NCBI GenBank assembly: GCA_022710935.1 | Contig: JAKLFY010000019.1 | Span: 27,280-91,279 of the forward strand | DNA: 64,000 nucleotides | Direction of reading: 5' to 3' | Source: Verrucomicrobiota bacterium | GTDB taxonomy: Bacteria > Verrucomicrobiota > Verrucomicrobiia > Limisphaerales > J093 | Part shown: positions 7,223 through 15,978 of the stretch, in pieces | Numbering within the stretch: position 1 is the stretch's first letter | Layout: each line of letters opens with the position of its first letter | Notes under the pieces: generated by a model | Databases searched by the model: none | Told to the model about the DNA's origin: nothing | Seen by the model: the letters and a program-made list of their open reading frames with translations, nothing else | Position numbers and translations under genes: made by a program

Positions 7223-9721
7223 TCATTCGTACATCAGGAAGCCGCTGCGCCGCTGTTTGAACGCGGCGAGATCGGCAAGCCAGAGTCGGCGGATGTCCCG
7301 GAGCGATTTGCCGGCGCGGATCGCCTCGATCGTGGACGGGTGCTGGAGCAGGTTGTCGAACTTCGTGATCGCGAAATCCTGCGGGTAGAGCCGGTGCAGC
7401 GTCTGCGCAATCGTGATTCCGACGTCGATCACTTCGCAGCGGTCACGGTCCGTCAGGAAGATCTGCACCCCCGCGCACGCCTTGTCCTGGAACACACTGG
7501 CGTTGGGCGTGAACCGCACGGGGACGAACCGCACGCCCGGCAGGTCCGCGCGCGTCAGCTCTTCGGCCAGCTTGAGGTCGTCGATGTACGGGGCGCCGAT
7601 GATTTCGAACGGCGTGCCCGTGCCGCGTCCGACTGAGAGGGCTGTGGTTTCGAGCAGGCCGATTCCGGGATACAACGCCGCCTCGGTGAGGCTGCGCATG
7701 TTCGGGGACGGATTGGTCCAGGGAAGGCCGGTTTGATCCAACCACTGGGCGCGCGACCAGCCCTCGACCGGGATGACCGTCAGATCGCAGTTGAACCTGC
7801 GCTCGGCATTGAACATCCGGGCCAGCTCGCCGACCGTCATGCCGTGGCGGACGGGAATGGGATGAAACGCGGTGAAAGTCGAAGAGCCGGTGTGGACCGG
7901 GCCGTCGACGGCGATGCCGCCGATGGGGTTGACGCGGTCGAGGACGAAGAACCTGAGGCTGGCTTTGGCCGCCGCTTCCATACAGAGGCCCATGGTCGAG
8001 ATGTAGGTGTAGAAACGGCAGCCGATGTCCTGGATGTCGAACACGAGGGCATCGAGGTCGCGCAACTGTTCGGGCTTGGGTTGCCGGACCTCGCCGTACA
8101 GGCTGAAGATCGGCAGCCCGGTTTGCGTGTCGACGCTGTCGCCCACCTTCTCATCAAGCTGGCCGCGGATGCCGTGTTCGGGGCTGAACAGGACTTTCAG
8201 CGAGACGCCCGGCGCGTTTCGCAGGAGATCGATCGTGGCATTGCGCTGCCGGTCGTGTCCGGTGTGGTTGCTGATGAGCCCCACGCGCAGGCCTTGCAAC
8301 GGTTTGAATTCCTGCCGGGCGAGGACATCGACGCCATTGAGCGTCGCGCGATTGGCGCCGTTGTTCGAGGCCATGGCAGCCGGGGCGTTTGTGAATGCCG
8401 GGAGGGCGCCGGGAACGTAGACGAAGTTGTAGCCGCGCACAGCTTCCGCCGCCAGCGTGCCCAGCTTGCGGCGCAGCGCGGTCACGCTGCCGCCCTCGTC
8501 CGGGTGGTTCCGGTTGGACAGGAAGATGACAAACGTGCGCGAGAAGGGGTCGATCCAGAGGGATGTGCCGGTCCAGCCGGTATGGCCGTAGCTGCCGGCG
8601 GGGAACCATGCGCCCCGCGGTCCGGCGTAGGCCGAATCGAGATCCCAGCCCAGGCCGCGGCGGGCGGTCACGTGGGGCGGCGTCTGCACCGAGGTCATCA
8701 GGCGCACCGTATCCGGCCGAAACACGCGGACTCCATCGAGTTTGCCCTCGTTCAACATCATGCGACTGTACCGGGCGACATCGGCTGCGGTGGTGAACAG
8801 TCCGGCGTGGCCTGCCACGCCGCCCATCCGCCGCGCGCGCGGGTCGTGCACGACGCCGCGGACCGGCTGGCCATTCTCGATCTCCGTCGGGGCGACGCGC
8901 GGCAGCTTGGCCTGCGGCGGATTGAACCCGGTGTCTTTCATGCGCAGGGGACCGTAGATCTCGCGCGCCAGAAACTGATCGAGCGGTTGGCCGGTGACGC
9001 GGCGCACCACCTCGCCCAGGAGGATCGGTCCCGTGTCGCTGTAGATGAACTGCTCACCCGGGCGGGTCCGCAACTTCTCGGCGCACGCAAGCTGGATGGC
9101 CGCTTCGGTGCCGGTCCAGTCGGGTTTAAGGCCAACGTCCGGACGCAGCCCCGAGGTGTGGGTCAGGAGTTGGCGGAGAGTGATGGCCTCTTTGCCGTCG
9201 CCCTTGAACTCGGGCAGGTAGTTCGAGACAGGCGCATCGAGTTGCAGCCGGCCCTTTTCCACAAGACGCATGACAGCCGGGGTGCAGGCCATCACCTTCG
9301 TCAGCGAAGCAGCGTCGAAGATGGTGTCCTCGGTCATCGGTTCGTCCGAAGGGAACACGGCGCGGCGCCCGTAGGCTTTGCGGTAGGCCACGCCGTTGCG
9401 TTCGAGCCAAAGCACGCCGCCCGGACACCGCTTGTCGGCGATCGCCGCTTCAATCGCCGCGTCCATCTCCGCGAGTTTGGACGCGTCGAACGCCGCGGCC
9501 AGCTTCGCGGCCGGCGCCTTCGGCTCGGGCCGGTCGGTGCGGCAGCCGGACGGAATCACCAGGATGAAGGCGCCCAACAGCCCAAGGACAAGGGCGCGGC
9601 GGTCGCTGCCTGGCCTGGGAATCTCAGGCCAGGACGGGAACACAGGTTTCCGGGCCGTGGGGTTCGGGCTCGATGAGGCGGTGCGAGGCGGCCCGAGTTG
9701 GTGAATCCTTTTCATGGGCAT
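7223..9721 (-). CDS. Lipoprotein fusion: serine hydrolase (AmiE-like) + DUF1343 muramidase (NamZ-like)
   Basis: 832 residues. A long basic N-terminus leads to a lipobox ending at Cys60 (LVIPSGC), so the protein is probably lipid-anchored; MKRIHQ at 9715 is an alternative start. Residues about 80-420 form a beta-lactamase/penicillin-binding-fold serine hydrolase with SLTK (Ser139, Lys142), a YSD motif near 233 and GHTG near 375. Residues about 440-832 are DUF1343, the NamZ exo-muramidase family, with GLISNHTG, FSPEHGIRG and DIQDIGCRFYTY. In Bacillus the equivalents AmiE and NamZ are separate neighbours that strip MurNAc from peptidoglycan fragments. A single polypeptide would couple peptide removal and MurNAc release in muropeptide recycling. 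It ends 6 bp from convergent fabI. Confidence 0.88.
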   Translation of the reverse strand: MPMKRIHQLGPPRTASSSPNPTARKPVFPSWPEIPRPGSDRRALVLGLLGAFILVIPSGCRTDRPEPKAPAAKLAAAFDASKLAEMDAAIEAAIADKRCPGGVLWLERNGVAYRKAYGRRAVFPSDEPMTEDTIFDAASLTKVMACTPAVMRLVEKGRLQLDAPVSNYLPEFKGDGKEAITLRQLLTHTSGLRPDVGLKPDWTGTEAAIQLACAEKLRTRPGEQFIYSDTGPILLGEVVRRVTGQPLDQFLAREIYGPLRMKDTGFNPPQAKLPRVAPTEIENGQPVRGVVHDPRARRMGGVAGHAGLFTTAADVARYSRMMLNEGKLDGVRVFRPDTVRLMTSVQTPPHVTARRGLGWDLDSAYAGPRGAWFPAGSYGHTGWTGTSLWIDPFSRTFVIFLSNRNHPDEGGSVTALRRKLGTLAAEAVRGYNFVYVPGALPAFTNAPAAMASNNGANRATLNGVDVLARQEFKPLQGLRVGLISNHTGHDRQRNATIDLLRNAPGVSLKVLFSPEHGIRGQLDEKVGDSVDTQTGLPIFSLYGEVRQPKPEQLRDLDALVFDIQDIGCRFYTYISTMGLCMEAAAKASLRFFVLDRVNPIGGIAVDGPVHTGSSTFTAFHPIPVRHGMTVGELARMFNAERRFNCDLTVIPVEGWSRAQWLDQTGLPWTNPSPNMRSLTEAALYPGIGLLETTALSVGRGTGTPFEIIGAPYIDDLKLAEELTRADLPGVRFVPVRFTPNASVFQDKACAGVQIFLTDRDRCEVIDVGITIAQTLHRLYPQDFAITKFDNLLQHPSTIEAIRAGKSLRDIRRLWLADLAAFKQRRSGFLMYE

Positions 9722-9994
9722 AGGCCAGCGAGGCGCCCCTCAGATCAATCCAATCCTGAACCTCATGAAACAGCCCCGCCGCTTTTCTGCTCTCCTCTCC
9801 CGAGTGGCTCGGCTGAGCTCGCCGAAGTCCTCGCTCCGGAGAATCCTTGACCCCTTCAAGGCAGCACACAGACTTGACTTGTGTACAACGAATTTCATCG
9901 GTCAAGGATTCTAAGCACGCCTGCCCTGTGCGCCAAGCGGAGATTGCGCCCGGATGACGGCATGCCCTACGCTGCACGCTCAAAAGCACACTCC

Positions 9995-11284
9995 ATGACC
10001 TTCTCTTTTCTCACACCATCGGGTCGGGCGATTCTTCCGCTGACCGCGTTGATCGCGGCTTGTCAGGTCGGGGGCGCCGACCGCTTGCCGGACGCCAGCC
10101 TCAACTTGAGACTGGCCGCCCCGATCGCGACCTGGGACGAGGCCATTCCGTTGGGCAACGGCCTCATGGGCGGCCTGCTGTGGGGTGAAGCCAACCGGAT
10201 CCGCCTTTCGCTCGACCGGGGGGATTTGTGGGACGAGCGGCCTGCGCCGGGGAATCCGCTCGGCACGTTCACCTATGCCTGGTGCAGGGATGTGGGTCAA
10301 AGCCTGGCGGCCTTGTTGAAACCGGGCGACGAAGGGCGGCTTATCCTGCCGACGTCGAGTTCGCCTGAGATCCACGACAACTCGCAGCGGGCGTGGCTGA
10401 AGCCCAACTCGAACTACGACCTGGCCATTCTGCGCATGCTCTTTTTGAGCCTGAGAGAGATGGCGGGTGCGCTGGGGAAGGAGGGTGAAGCCGAGCGCTG
10501 GGGAGGGTTGGCCGAGCGGCTCGGCGACTTCCATGCCGATCCCGATGGCACGCTGCGCATCAACGTGGATGAGCCCCTGCCCGCGAGTCATCGGCACTTC
10601 TCGAATCTGATGAACATCTACCCGTTCAACCTCACGACCATCGAGGGCTCCGACCGCGACCGGGCGGTGATCCGCGCGTCCCTCGAACAATACGACCGGC
10701 TCGGCACATCGGCCTGGTGCGGATACAGCTTCTCGTGGATGTCGGCCCTGCGCGCCCGGGTGGGGGATTCGGAAAGCGCGCTGCGGCACCTCGATCTCTT
10801 TGTCAAAGCGTTCATCCTGCGGAACGGGTTCCATGCCAACGGCGATCAGACCAAGAGCGGCTTCAGCACTTTCACCTATCGGCCCTTCACGCTCGAAGGG
10901 AACTTCCTCGCCGCCGCCGCCGTGCACGAGATGCTCTTGCAGAGCTGGAACGCCAGACCGGGCATCGTCGAGTGGGGACCAATCCGAATCTTCCCGGCCA
11001 CGCCGTGGCGCTGGCATCATGCCGCATTCGATGACCTGCGCGCCGAGGGTGGACATCGCGTTTCGGCGAAACGGGAGAACAACGCCACCACCTGGTTCCG
11101 CGTCGTTGCGGGGCGCGACGGCGTCCTGCGCATCCGCGACAACTTCGCCGGGTGCACGCCGCGGTGGAATCGGGATGGAGTGTCGAAATCGGGCCGTGAC
11201 TTCGAGGTAAGCCTGAGGGTGGGCGAAGCGATCGAGGCGACGCTCGAAAGACCCGCGACCGTGCCGCCGGTCCCTGTCCCGTGA
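9995..11284 (+). pseudogene. GH95-type alpha-L-fucosidase with a large internal deletion
   Basis: 429 residues with a Sec signal, against roughly 750-800 for complete GH95 enzymes. The N-terminal family signature is present (WDEAIPLGNGLMGGLLWGE, then LSLDRGDLWDERPAPGNPLG), but after about residue 110 the text jumps at TYAWCRDVG to SLAALLKPGDEG and the region around the catalytic acid (LPTSSSPE). Most of the N-terminal beta-sandwich and the first half of the helical barrel are therefore missing. The remaining C-terminal barrel (HFSNLMNIYPF, GTSAWCGYSFSWMSALRARVGD, NGFHANGDQTKSGF) and end domain look normal. The frame is intact across the junction, so a protein may be made, but GH95 activity is unlikely. 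Confidence 0.75.
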
Positions 11285-11291
11285 GCCTACC

Positions 11292-11325
<34 letters not shown>

Positions 11326-11436
11326 ACGTTTGCGGTTCATGCCCCTCGTGCGCATTACACCGTTGAATGTCAACGCTGCCCATGCGGCCCAGCCGGTCAT
11401 AGGAAGCTGTGACGGCTCGAGAGCCTTTCGAAGCCG

Positions 11437-11468
11437 AAAAAAAGAGACCGGGCCGAAGCCCGGTCTCT
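11437..11468 (-). terminator. Intrinsic terminator of the 1380-residue protein gene
   Basis: On the minus strand an 11-bp perfect stem (AGAGACCGGGC and complement) with a 4-nt loop is followed directly by seven T residues. It lies 28 bp after the stop codon at 11497. It is the clearest Rho-independent terminator in the window. Confidence 0.9.
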
Positions 11469-11496
11469 GCGCGGTTGCGTCAAAACGCAGCGATTC

Positions 11497-14400
11497 TTAC
11501 TTTTTGATTCGGCCGAACATGTACGGTACGCCGGCCTCCGGCGTGAACGTGTATGGGCTCGTGGCGGTCACGTCCTGCCACGGTCCGAGAATGCTGGTCG
11601 CGGCCTGAAGTGTTCCGCCGTTGGTCCACGAGATGGTGATCGTGCCGTCGGCGTTCTTGGCGACTGTGATCGTCGGCACGGGCACAGCCGTGGTCGGTGC
11701 GACCAGTTGGATTGCGTTGATGGGGGCGCGATGCGTGCCACCGTAGCCGTGCGGGCTCGCAGTCGTTGCCTCGACCGTGATCGAGGCGGCATTCTGCCCA
11801 CTGAGCCCTCGGAACACCATGTAGTTGCCCACGGCCCACGCGCCCGCGGCGGGTATGGCCTCGACATATGTCGTCGGGTCCATCGGACCTTGGACGTCCA
11901 CGTAACCCGCCGACGGTCCGGGCACCAGATTGGTGCCATCGGCCCCGAGGACGCGGTAACCGCCTCCGCGGGCCTCGACGCCGCCCAAAGCATAGACGTA
12001 AACGTCGTAGCCTGCCCCATACAGATCATCCGGAATTCCGGCGATCTTGACGGTCGTCGTGGACGGAGCACCGGTGTCCAAATAGCCGGTCATCAGGACC
12101 TTGTCGGCCCCGGTGAGCGCGTTGTTTTCTTCGCCCCGGCCTGTCGAGGCCCAGGTGTTGGCCGAGTTCCAGACAACGGTCACTGCCGTGGCTTGCGGGA
12201 CGCCGTACGCATCCGCCATCACCGTACCGCTGCCGGTGGCCAGTCTCAGGTTGTTCCAATTGGCCTGGGCGACGGCCGGCACACCCGCCACGTCCTTCGC
12301 GGCCAGGGTCCCACTGTTGCTGCCGCTGGCCTCGTCCGCACCGAAGTTGAGACCGATGCTGTAGGTTTCCTTGCACGGCTCAGGCTGGGCTGTGCGAGCC
12401 TGGTAGGTCTTCAACGCCGCCGTGTTCTCCAGATCGTTGAGGAGGATCTTCTGGCCTGAAGCGGTCACGCTGAACCACTCGCAGTTGTCGCCGCCACCCC
12501 CTTCGAACCACACGCACCGGAACGGGTACACACCCGCCTTGGGCACGATGAAGTAGAAGATGATGTCGCTGGCGCCTTTGCCGTAGTCGGCGATCCCAAC
12601 AGCCGGCGTGAGGTCCGGGATCAGCGAAGCCGTCAGCCCGCTGGCCAGAGCCGCCTTAATCTTGTCGCCGTCGGGCTTCGAGATCATGACAGCCGGGATG
12701 TCCTGGTACCCGGCGGCGCCGGCACCCATCTCGATCGGGAAGACACCCTCGGGCCACGTCACCAGATCGGTGGTGCGCGTGTTGACCACGACGACCGCGA
12801 TGGCACCGGCGTCTTTCGCATTCTTGATCTTGGCGGTGAACTCGCAAGTGCCGCGGTCGACCAGGGCGATGTTGCCGGCCAACGCCGCGGCGTTCACGGG
12901 CGCGGCACAGCCCTCGGCCGGATCCATGTAGACCAGTTTCCCGCTGACGCCGGAGGTGAAGGGCTTGGCCGTTGCCACCGGCGCAACTGCTGTGTGGTAA
13001 TTGCCCGCAACCGCGGGGTCGCCGCTGATCATCAGCGAGAGGTTGTATTTGGGCGGGGTGTCGGCCACGGTGACCTTGAAGCCGTCGTCGCTGTTGACGC
13101 CCATACCGTAGAACCCGGCGGTCGGGAACTCGATGTAGGTGATGATCTCCGCCGCGATGTTGTCCGTGTTGTAGGAGGCGTTGCCCAAACCTGGGATGCC
13201 CGGGACGAAACCGTCGGGTCTGCTCGGCGTGCTGCTGGTCTGGAAGCTGCCTTGTTCGGCTTCCCCGAGGTGCGCATTCCAGTTGATCATGTCACACACA
13301 AACCAGCCGTCGGCCGCCTCCGTGAGATCGGCGACATTCGGGCCGATGACGCCGGCCAACTCCTGCTCGGCTCGGTGCACGTAGTTGAGGAGCCCCACCG
13401 TACCCAGTTGGTCAACCTGCCACACGCGCGCTTTCAGACCCGGCTTGGCCGTGTCGGCCGTTCCAGGCGCCGTCCAGAGGCAGTCGCTCAGCACCGTGTA
13501 GGTGGCGACTGTGAACGTCCACGCTGTGCTGTATGCCACCGCCGGCGTCGCCTTGTCGCTGAAGTCGATGGTGATGGTCGTGGCAGTCCCCGAGGGCAGC
13601 AGGCCGCCCGGAGGTTGGACTGTGACGGTCGTCTTTCCAGCCGCGGTCGTCACGTTGGCCGGAGTCACAACACCGTTGAGCTTCGCCACGACGGTGGCCT
13701 CGTCGACGGTGACTGATCCATGGCTGATCACGGCCATGACGGTCGCGTTTCCAGCCACACCCGTCGCACCGCGCAGCGGGGTCAGATCGGACACCCACGG
13801 ACCGGCGGCCGTGCTCTCGCGATAGGCCTTGAGGCCGCCGCCCGCCACGTCGTTGATCAGGGTCTTCACGCCATCCTTGACGCTGAAGAACTCGCAGTTC
13901 GCCCCGTTGCCCGGGAGCTCGCCGGAGCCGTTCTCCCAAATCAGGCGGATCGGGTAGATGCCCGGAGGATCGACCACGATCGTGAAAACCGTGTCCGACG
14001 CCCCGCGCCCGCCGTCGAAGGAACCGAGGATGACGCCGAGCAGATCGCCCGGGGCCCGGCCCGCCGTGACGCGGAATCCGTCGTCGCTGTTGACGCCGAG
14101 CTGATACATGCCCGCGGTCGGGAACTCGATGTAGGTCAGGACCTCTTCAGTCGCGTTGCCGGTGCTGAAGGTGGTGCCGGGGAAGCCGGGGAACATGGTG
14201 TCCCCGGTGAAGTTCCCGATATTGTTCGGGGCATCCATATTGAAGTTGACGACCCCATCGTGCGTGTAGAAGCCGCCGGTGGCACCGGTCAGATCGGCGA
14301 TGTTCTCGCCGTACCAGCCGAGCAACTGTCCTTCGGTCCAGATCAGCGTGTTGGGCTGCGCCGCTTCAGTCTGGTACGGACGGAGCAGGAAGCCCGGCTT

Positions 14401-15639
14401 GCCGGTGTCGACCGAGGCGGTCGGCACCTGGTAGGCGGCCGGGACCCGGGCGTACGCGGCGACCGTCGCCGTGCGCGTGCCCGAGATGGTCCGCCCTGAG
14501 TTGTCCTTGAACTCGACATAGACGGCGAGATTCGCGCCTGAAGCCAGATAGGTCGGCGAGGCCCACCGAACCGTGGTCGTGGGGCCGTCCTTGCTGAAGG
14601 CGAGCGGCGTCGCGGCGGCGCCATTGACCGTCATGGTCACCGTGTCCTGGTCCACGGTGCTCGTGCCCGCATCCTCGAGCAGAACCGTGACGCTGATGGC
14701 GTCGGCCGTGGCGTTGCCGATCAAGGGTTTGTCGGCAGGGATCGTGGTCAGGACGATGTTGTCGACGTGCGTGTTCTGATAGGCGTCACCTGTGCGGCCA
14801 CCGAAAACCAACCGGCCGGCGCTCGGGTTGAAGTCGATCAGGAGGTTGTCCACGACCGCGCGGCCTTTCCACCACACGGACAGGTGCTTGTCCTCGGTCA
14901 ACTGGACCTTGAACGGCTGCCAACAGAGGACCGTCCAGTCGTCGGGCGTGGATGTGCCCTGGGGGCCGGTCTGCAGCGATGTGTTGTCGGCGCAGGCGCC
15001 GTTGAGCGTAGGTAGCGACACTTGGGCCACGATCTTGTTGTCCACGCGGACGCTCAACCCGATCACGTCAAACAAACCGGCATTGAGATCCAAAGGCCAC
15101 ATCTCGCTGTTGCTCTGCCAGGCGTCGAAGCCGATGGACAGACCCGTGATCGTGCCTTCTTCGGCCAGGCCAGCCATCGAGCCGCCGACCGATCCGGGCT
15201 CATTCACGGTGCCCGACCAACCGCCGGCCTGGTAATTCCCGCTGCCGTCTTTGGTGAACGTCGGGTCGCTGGCGCGCGCGTAACTGATGTTGAAGCCGTC
15301 CGCCGGGGAGGCGGTGCCATTGCCCACGCGCAGCATGCACTCGAACGTGAACGCGGCAATCGTCACGCCGTCGTCAATGTCAGGGAATATGATCTTGGCC
15401 CACTGACCCGCTGTGGGGCCGGTGATGGACAGGAACCCGATTGTCGTGCCGTCAGAGCCATAGTCCCAGTTGATCCAGTCCCCACCGCCGTTGCCGCCCC
15501 CAAGCAGGGTTAGCGGATAGGTGACCTGCGTGGGATCCGTGGGGTCGGCGGTGAAATCCCAGGACGCCGAACCCGCCAGCGCCTGGATGGGAACCAAGCC
15601 GACAGCGGCACAGATCCCAATTAAGTTTCTGATCTTCAT
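11497..15639 (-). CDS. Giant secreted protein with PA14-like modules, one interrupted by a PA domain
   Basis: 1380 residues, signal peptide MKIRNLIGICAAVGLVPIQALA. Residues about 23-310 look like a lectin/LamG-type sandwich (WDFTADPTDP, VDNIVLTT). Two homologous modules follow. The first (about 425-620) has LIWTEGQLLGWYGENIADLTG, EVLTYIEFPTAGMYQLGVNSDDGF and GGRGASDTVFTIVVDPPGIYP. The second (about 755-1110) has the same order but a protease-associated (PA) domain is inserted between VNSDDGFKVTV and GKGASDIIFYFIVPKAGVYP; the insert shows IALVDRGTCEFTAKIKNAKDAGA and IPAVMISKPDG. The tail (TISWTNGGTLQAATSILGPW) is the C-terminal block common in verrucomicrobial secreted proteins. Likely a surface carbohydrate-interacting protein; no catalytic domain is evident. 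Confidence 0.75.
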   Translation of the reverse strand: MKIRNLIGICAAVGLVPIQALAGSASWDFTADPTDPTQVTYPLTLLGGGNGGGDWINWDYGSDGTTIGFLSITGPTAGQWAKIIFPDIDDGVTIAAFTFECMLRVGNGTASPADGFNISYARASDPTFTKDGSGNYQAGGWSGTVNEPGSVGGSMAGLAEEGTITGLSIGFDAWQSNSEMWPLDLNAGLFDVIGLSVRVDNKIVAQVSLPTLNGACADNTSLQTGPQGTSTPDDWTVLCWQPFKVQLTEDKHLSVWWKGRAVVDNLLIDFNPSAGRLVFGGRTGDAYQNTHVDNIVLTTIPADKPLIGNATADAISVTVLLEDAGTSTVDQDTVTMTVNGAAATPLAFSKDGPTTTVRWASPTYLASGANLAVYVEFKDNSGRTISGTRTATVAAYARVPAAYQVPTASVDTGKPGFLLRPYQTEAAQPNTLIWTEGQLLGWYGENIADLTGATGGFYTHDGVVNFNMDAPNNIGNFTGDTMFPGFPGTTFSTGNATEEVLTYIEFPTAGMYQLGVNSDDGFRVTAGRAPGDLLGVILGSFDGGRGASDTVFTIVVDPPGIYPIRLIWENGSGELPGNGANCEFFSVKDGVKTLINDVAGGGLKAYRESTAAGPWVSDLTPLRGATGVAGNATVMAVISHGSVTVDEATVVAKLNGVVTPANVTTAAGKTTVTVQPPGGLLPSGTATTITIDFSDKATPAVAYSTAWTFTVATYTVLSDCLWTAPGTADTAKPGLKARVWQVDQLGTVGLLNYVHRAEQELAGVIGPNVADLTEAADGWFVCDMINWNAHLGEAEQGSFQTSSTPSRPDGFVPGIPGLGNASYNTDNIAAEIITYIEFPTAGFYGMGVNSDDGFKVTVADTPPKYNLSLMISGDPAVAGNYHTAVAPVATAKPFTSGVSGKLVYMDPAEGCAAPVNAAALAGNIALVDRGTCEFTAKIKNAKDAGAIAVVVVNTRTTDLVTWPEGVFPIEMGAGAAGYQDIPAVMISKPDGDKIKAALASGLTASLIPDLTPAVGIADYGKGASDIIFYFIVPKAGVYPFRCVWFEGGGGDNCEWFSVTASGQKILLNDLENTAALKTYQARTAQPEPCKETYSIGLNFGADEASGSNSGTLAAKDVAGVPAVAQANWNNLRLATGSGTVMADAYGVPQATAVTVVWNSANTWASTGRGEENNALTGADKVLMTGYLDTGAPSTTTVKIAGIPDDLYGAGYDVYVYALGGVEARGGGYRVLGADGTNLVPGPSAGYVDVQGPMDPTTYVEAIPAAGAWAVGNYMVFRGLSGQNAASITVEATTASPHGYGGTHRAPINAIQLVAPTTAVPVPTITVAKNADGTITISWTNGGTLQAATSILGPWQDVTATSPYTFTPEAGVPYMFGRIKK

Positions 15640-15814
15640 AGGTTGGATTACGTACTACAGACTAACCACTCCGCGAGCCCCCTTCACGCCGCGTCTGCAC
15701 ACGCAGACCCCCTGTGAACGGACTTTCTCCGCCGAGTGTTTCTGGTTACGGCATGATCCTCTATTCCTAGCCACGACACCGTCAAGTGTAAACTGCCCCA
15801 ACAAAACGCGTGCG
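15640..15814. promoter_or_regulatory. Upstream region of the 1380-residue protein gene
   Basis: 175 bp between the start codon at 15639 and repeat A2. No recognisable operator or riboswitch. The sequence is less GC-rich than its surroundings, as promoters here tend to be, so the promoter for the minus-strand gene probably lies here; no exact -35/-10 pair can be assigned. Confidence 0.3.
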
Positions 15815-15948
15815 GTGCATCTGGAGGCTGTCGGGGTTCTGTCGCCCGGTGAGGGCACCGGGCCTACAACGGATGGAGATTGCCGGTGCAGGCCGCGTGC
15901 CCCCCACGTAGCGCATACTCGATTCCCACCGACAACCTCCCGATGCAC
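15815..15948 (+). repeat. Family-A hairpin repeat, copy A2, both ends present
   Basis: 134 bp bounded by imperfect terminal inverted repeats: GTGCATCTGGAGG at the left, and a right end that in reverse complement begins GTGCATCGGGAGG and continues GTTGTCGG. Inside are one perfect 8-bp hairpin (GCCCGGTG, loop AGGG) and one degraded hairpin of the GCCGCGTG type, each followed by a short CTACA/TGCA spacer. The element stops 30 bp from the end of the GlnD-like gene. Confidence 0.85.
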
Positions 15949-15978
15949 TGAAACGCGTGGTTGGAATGGAAGCCCTGC

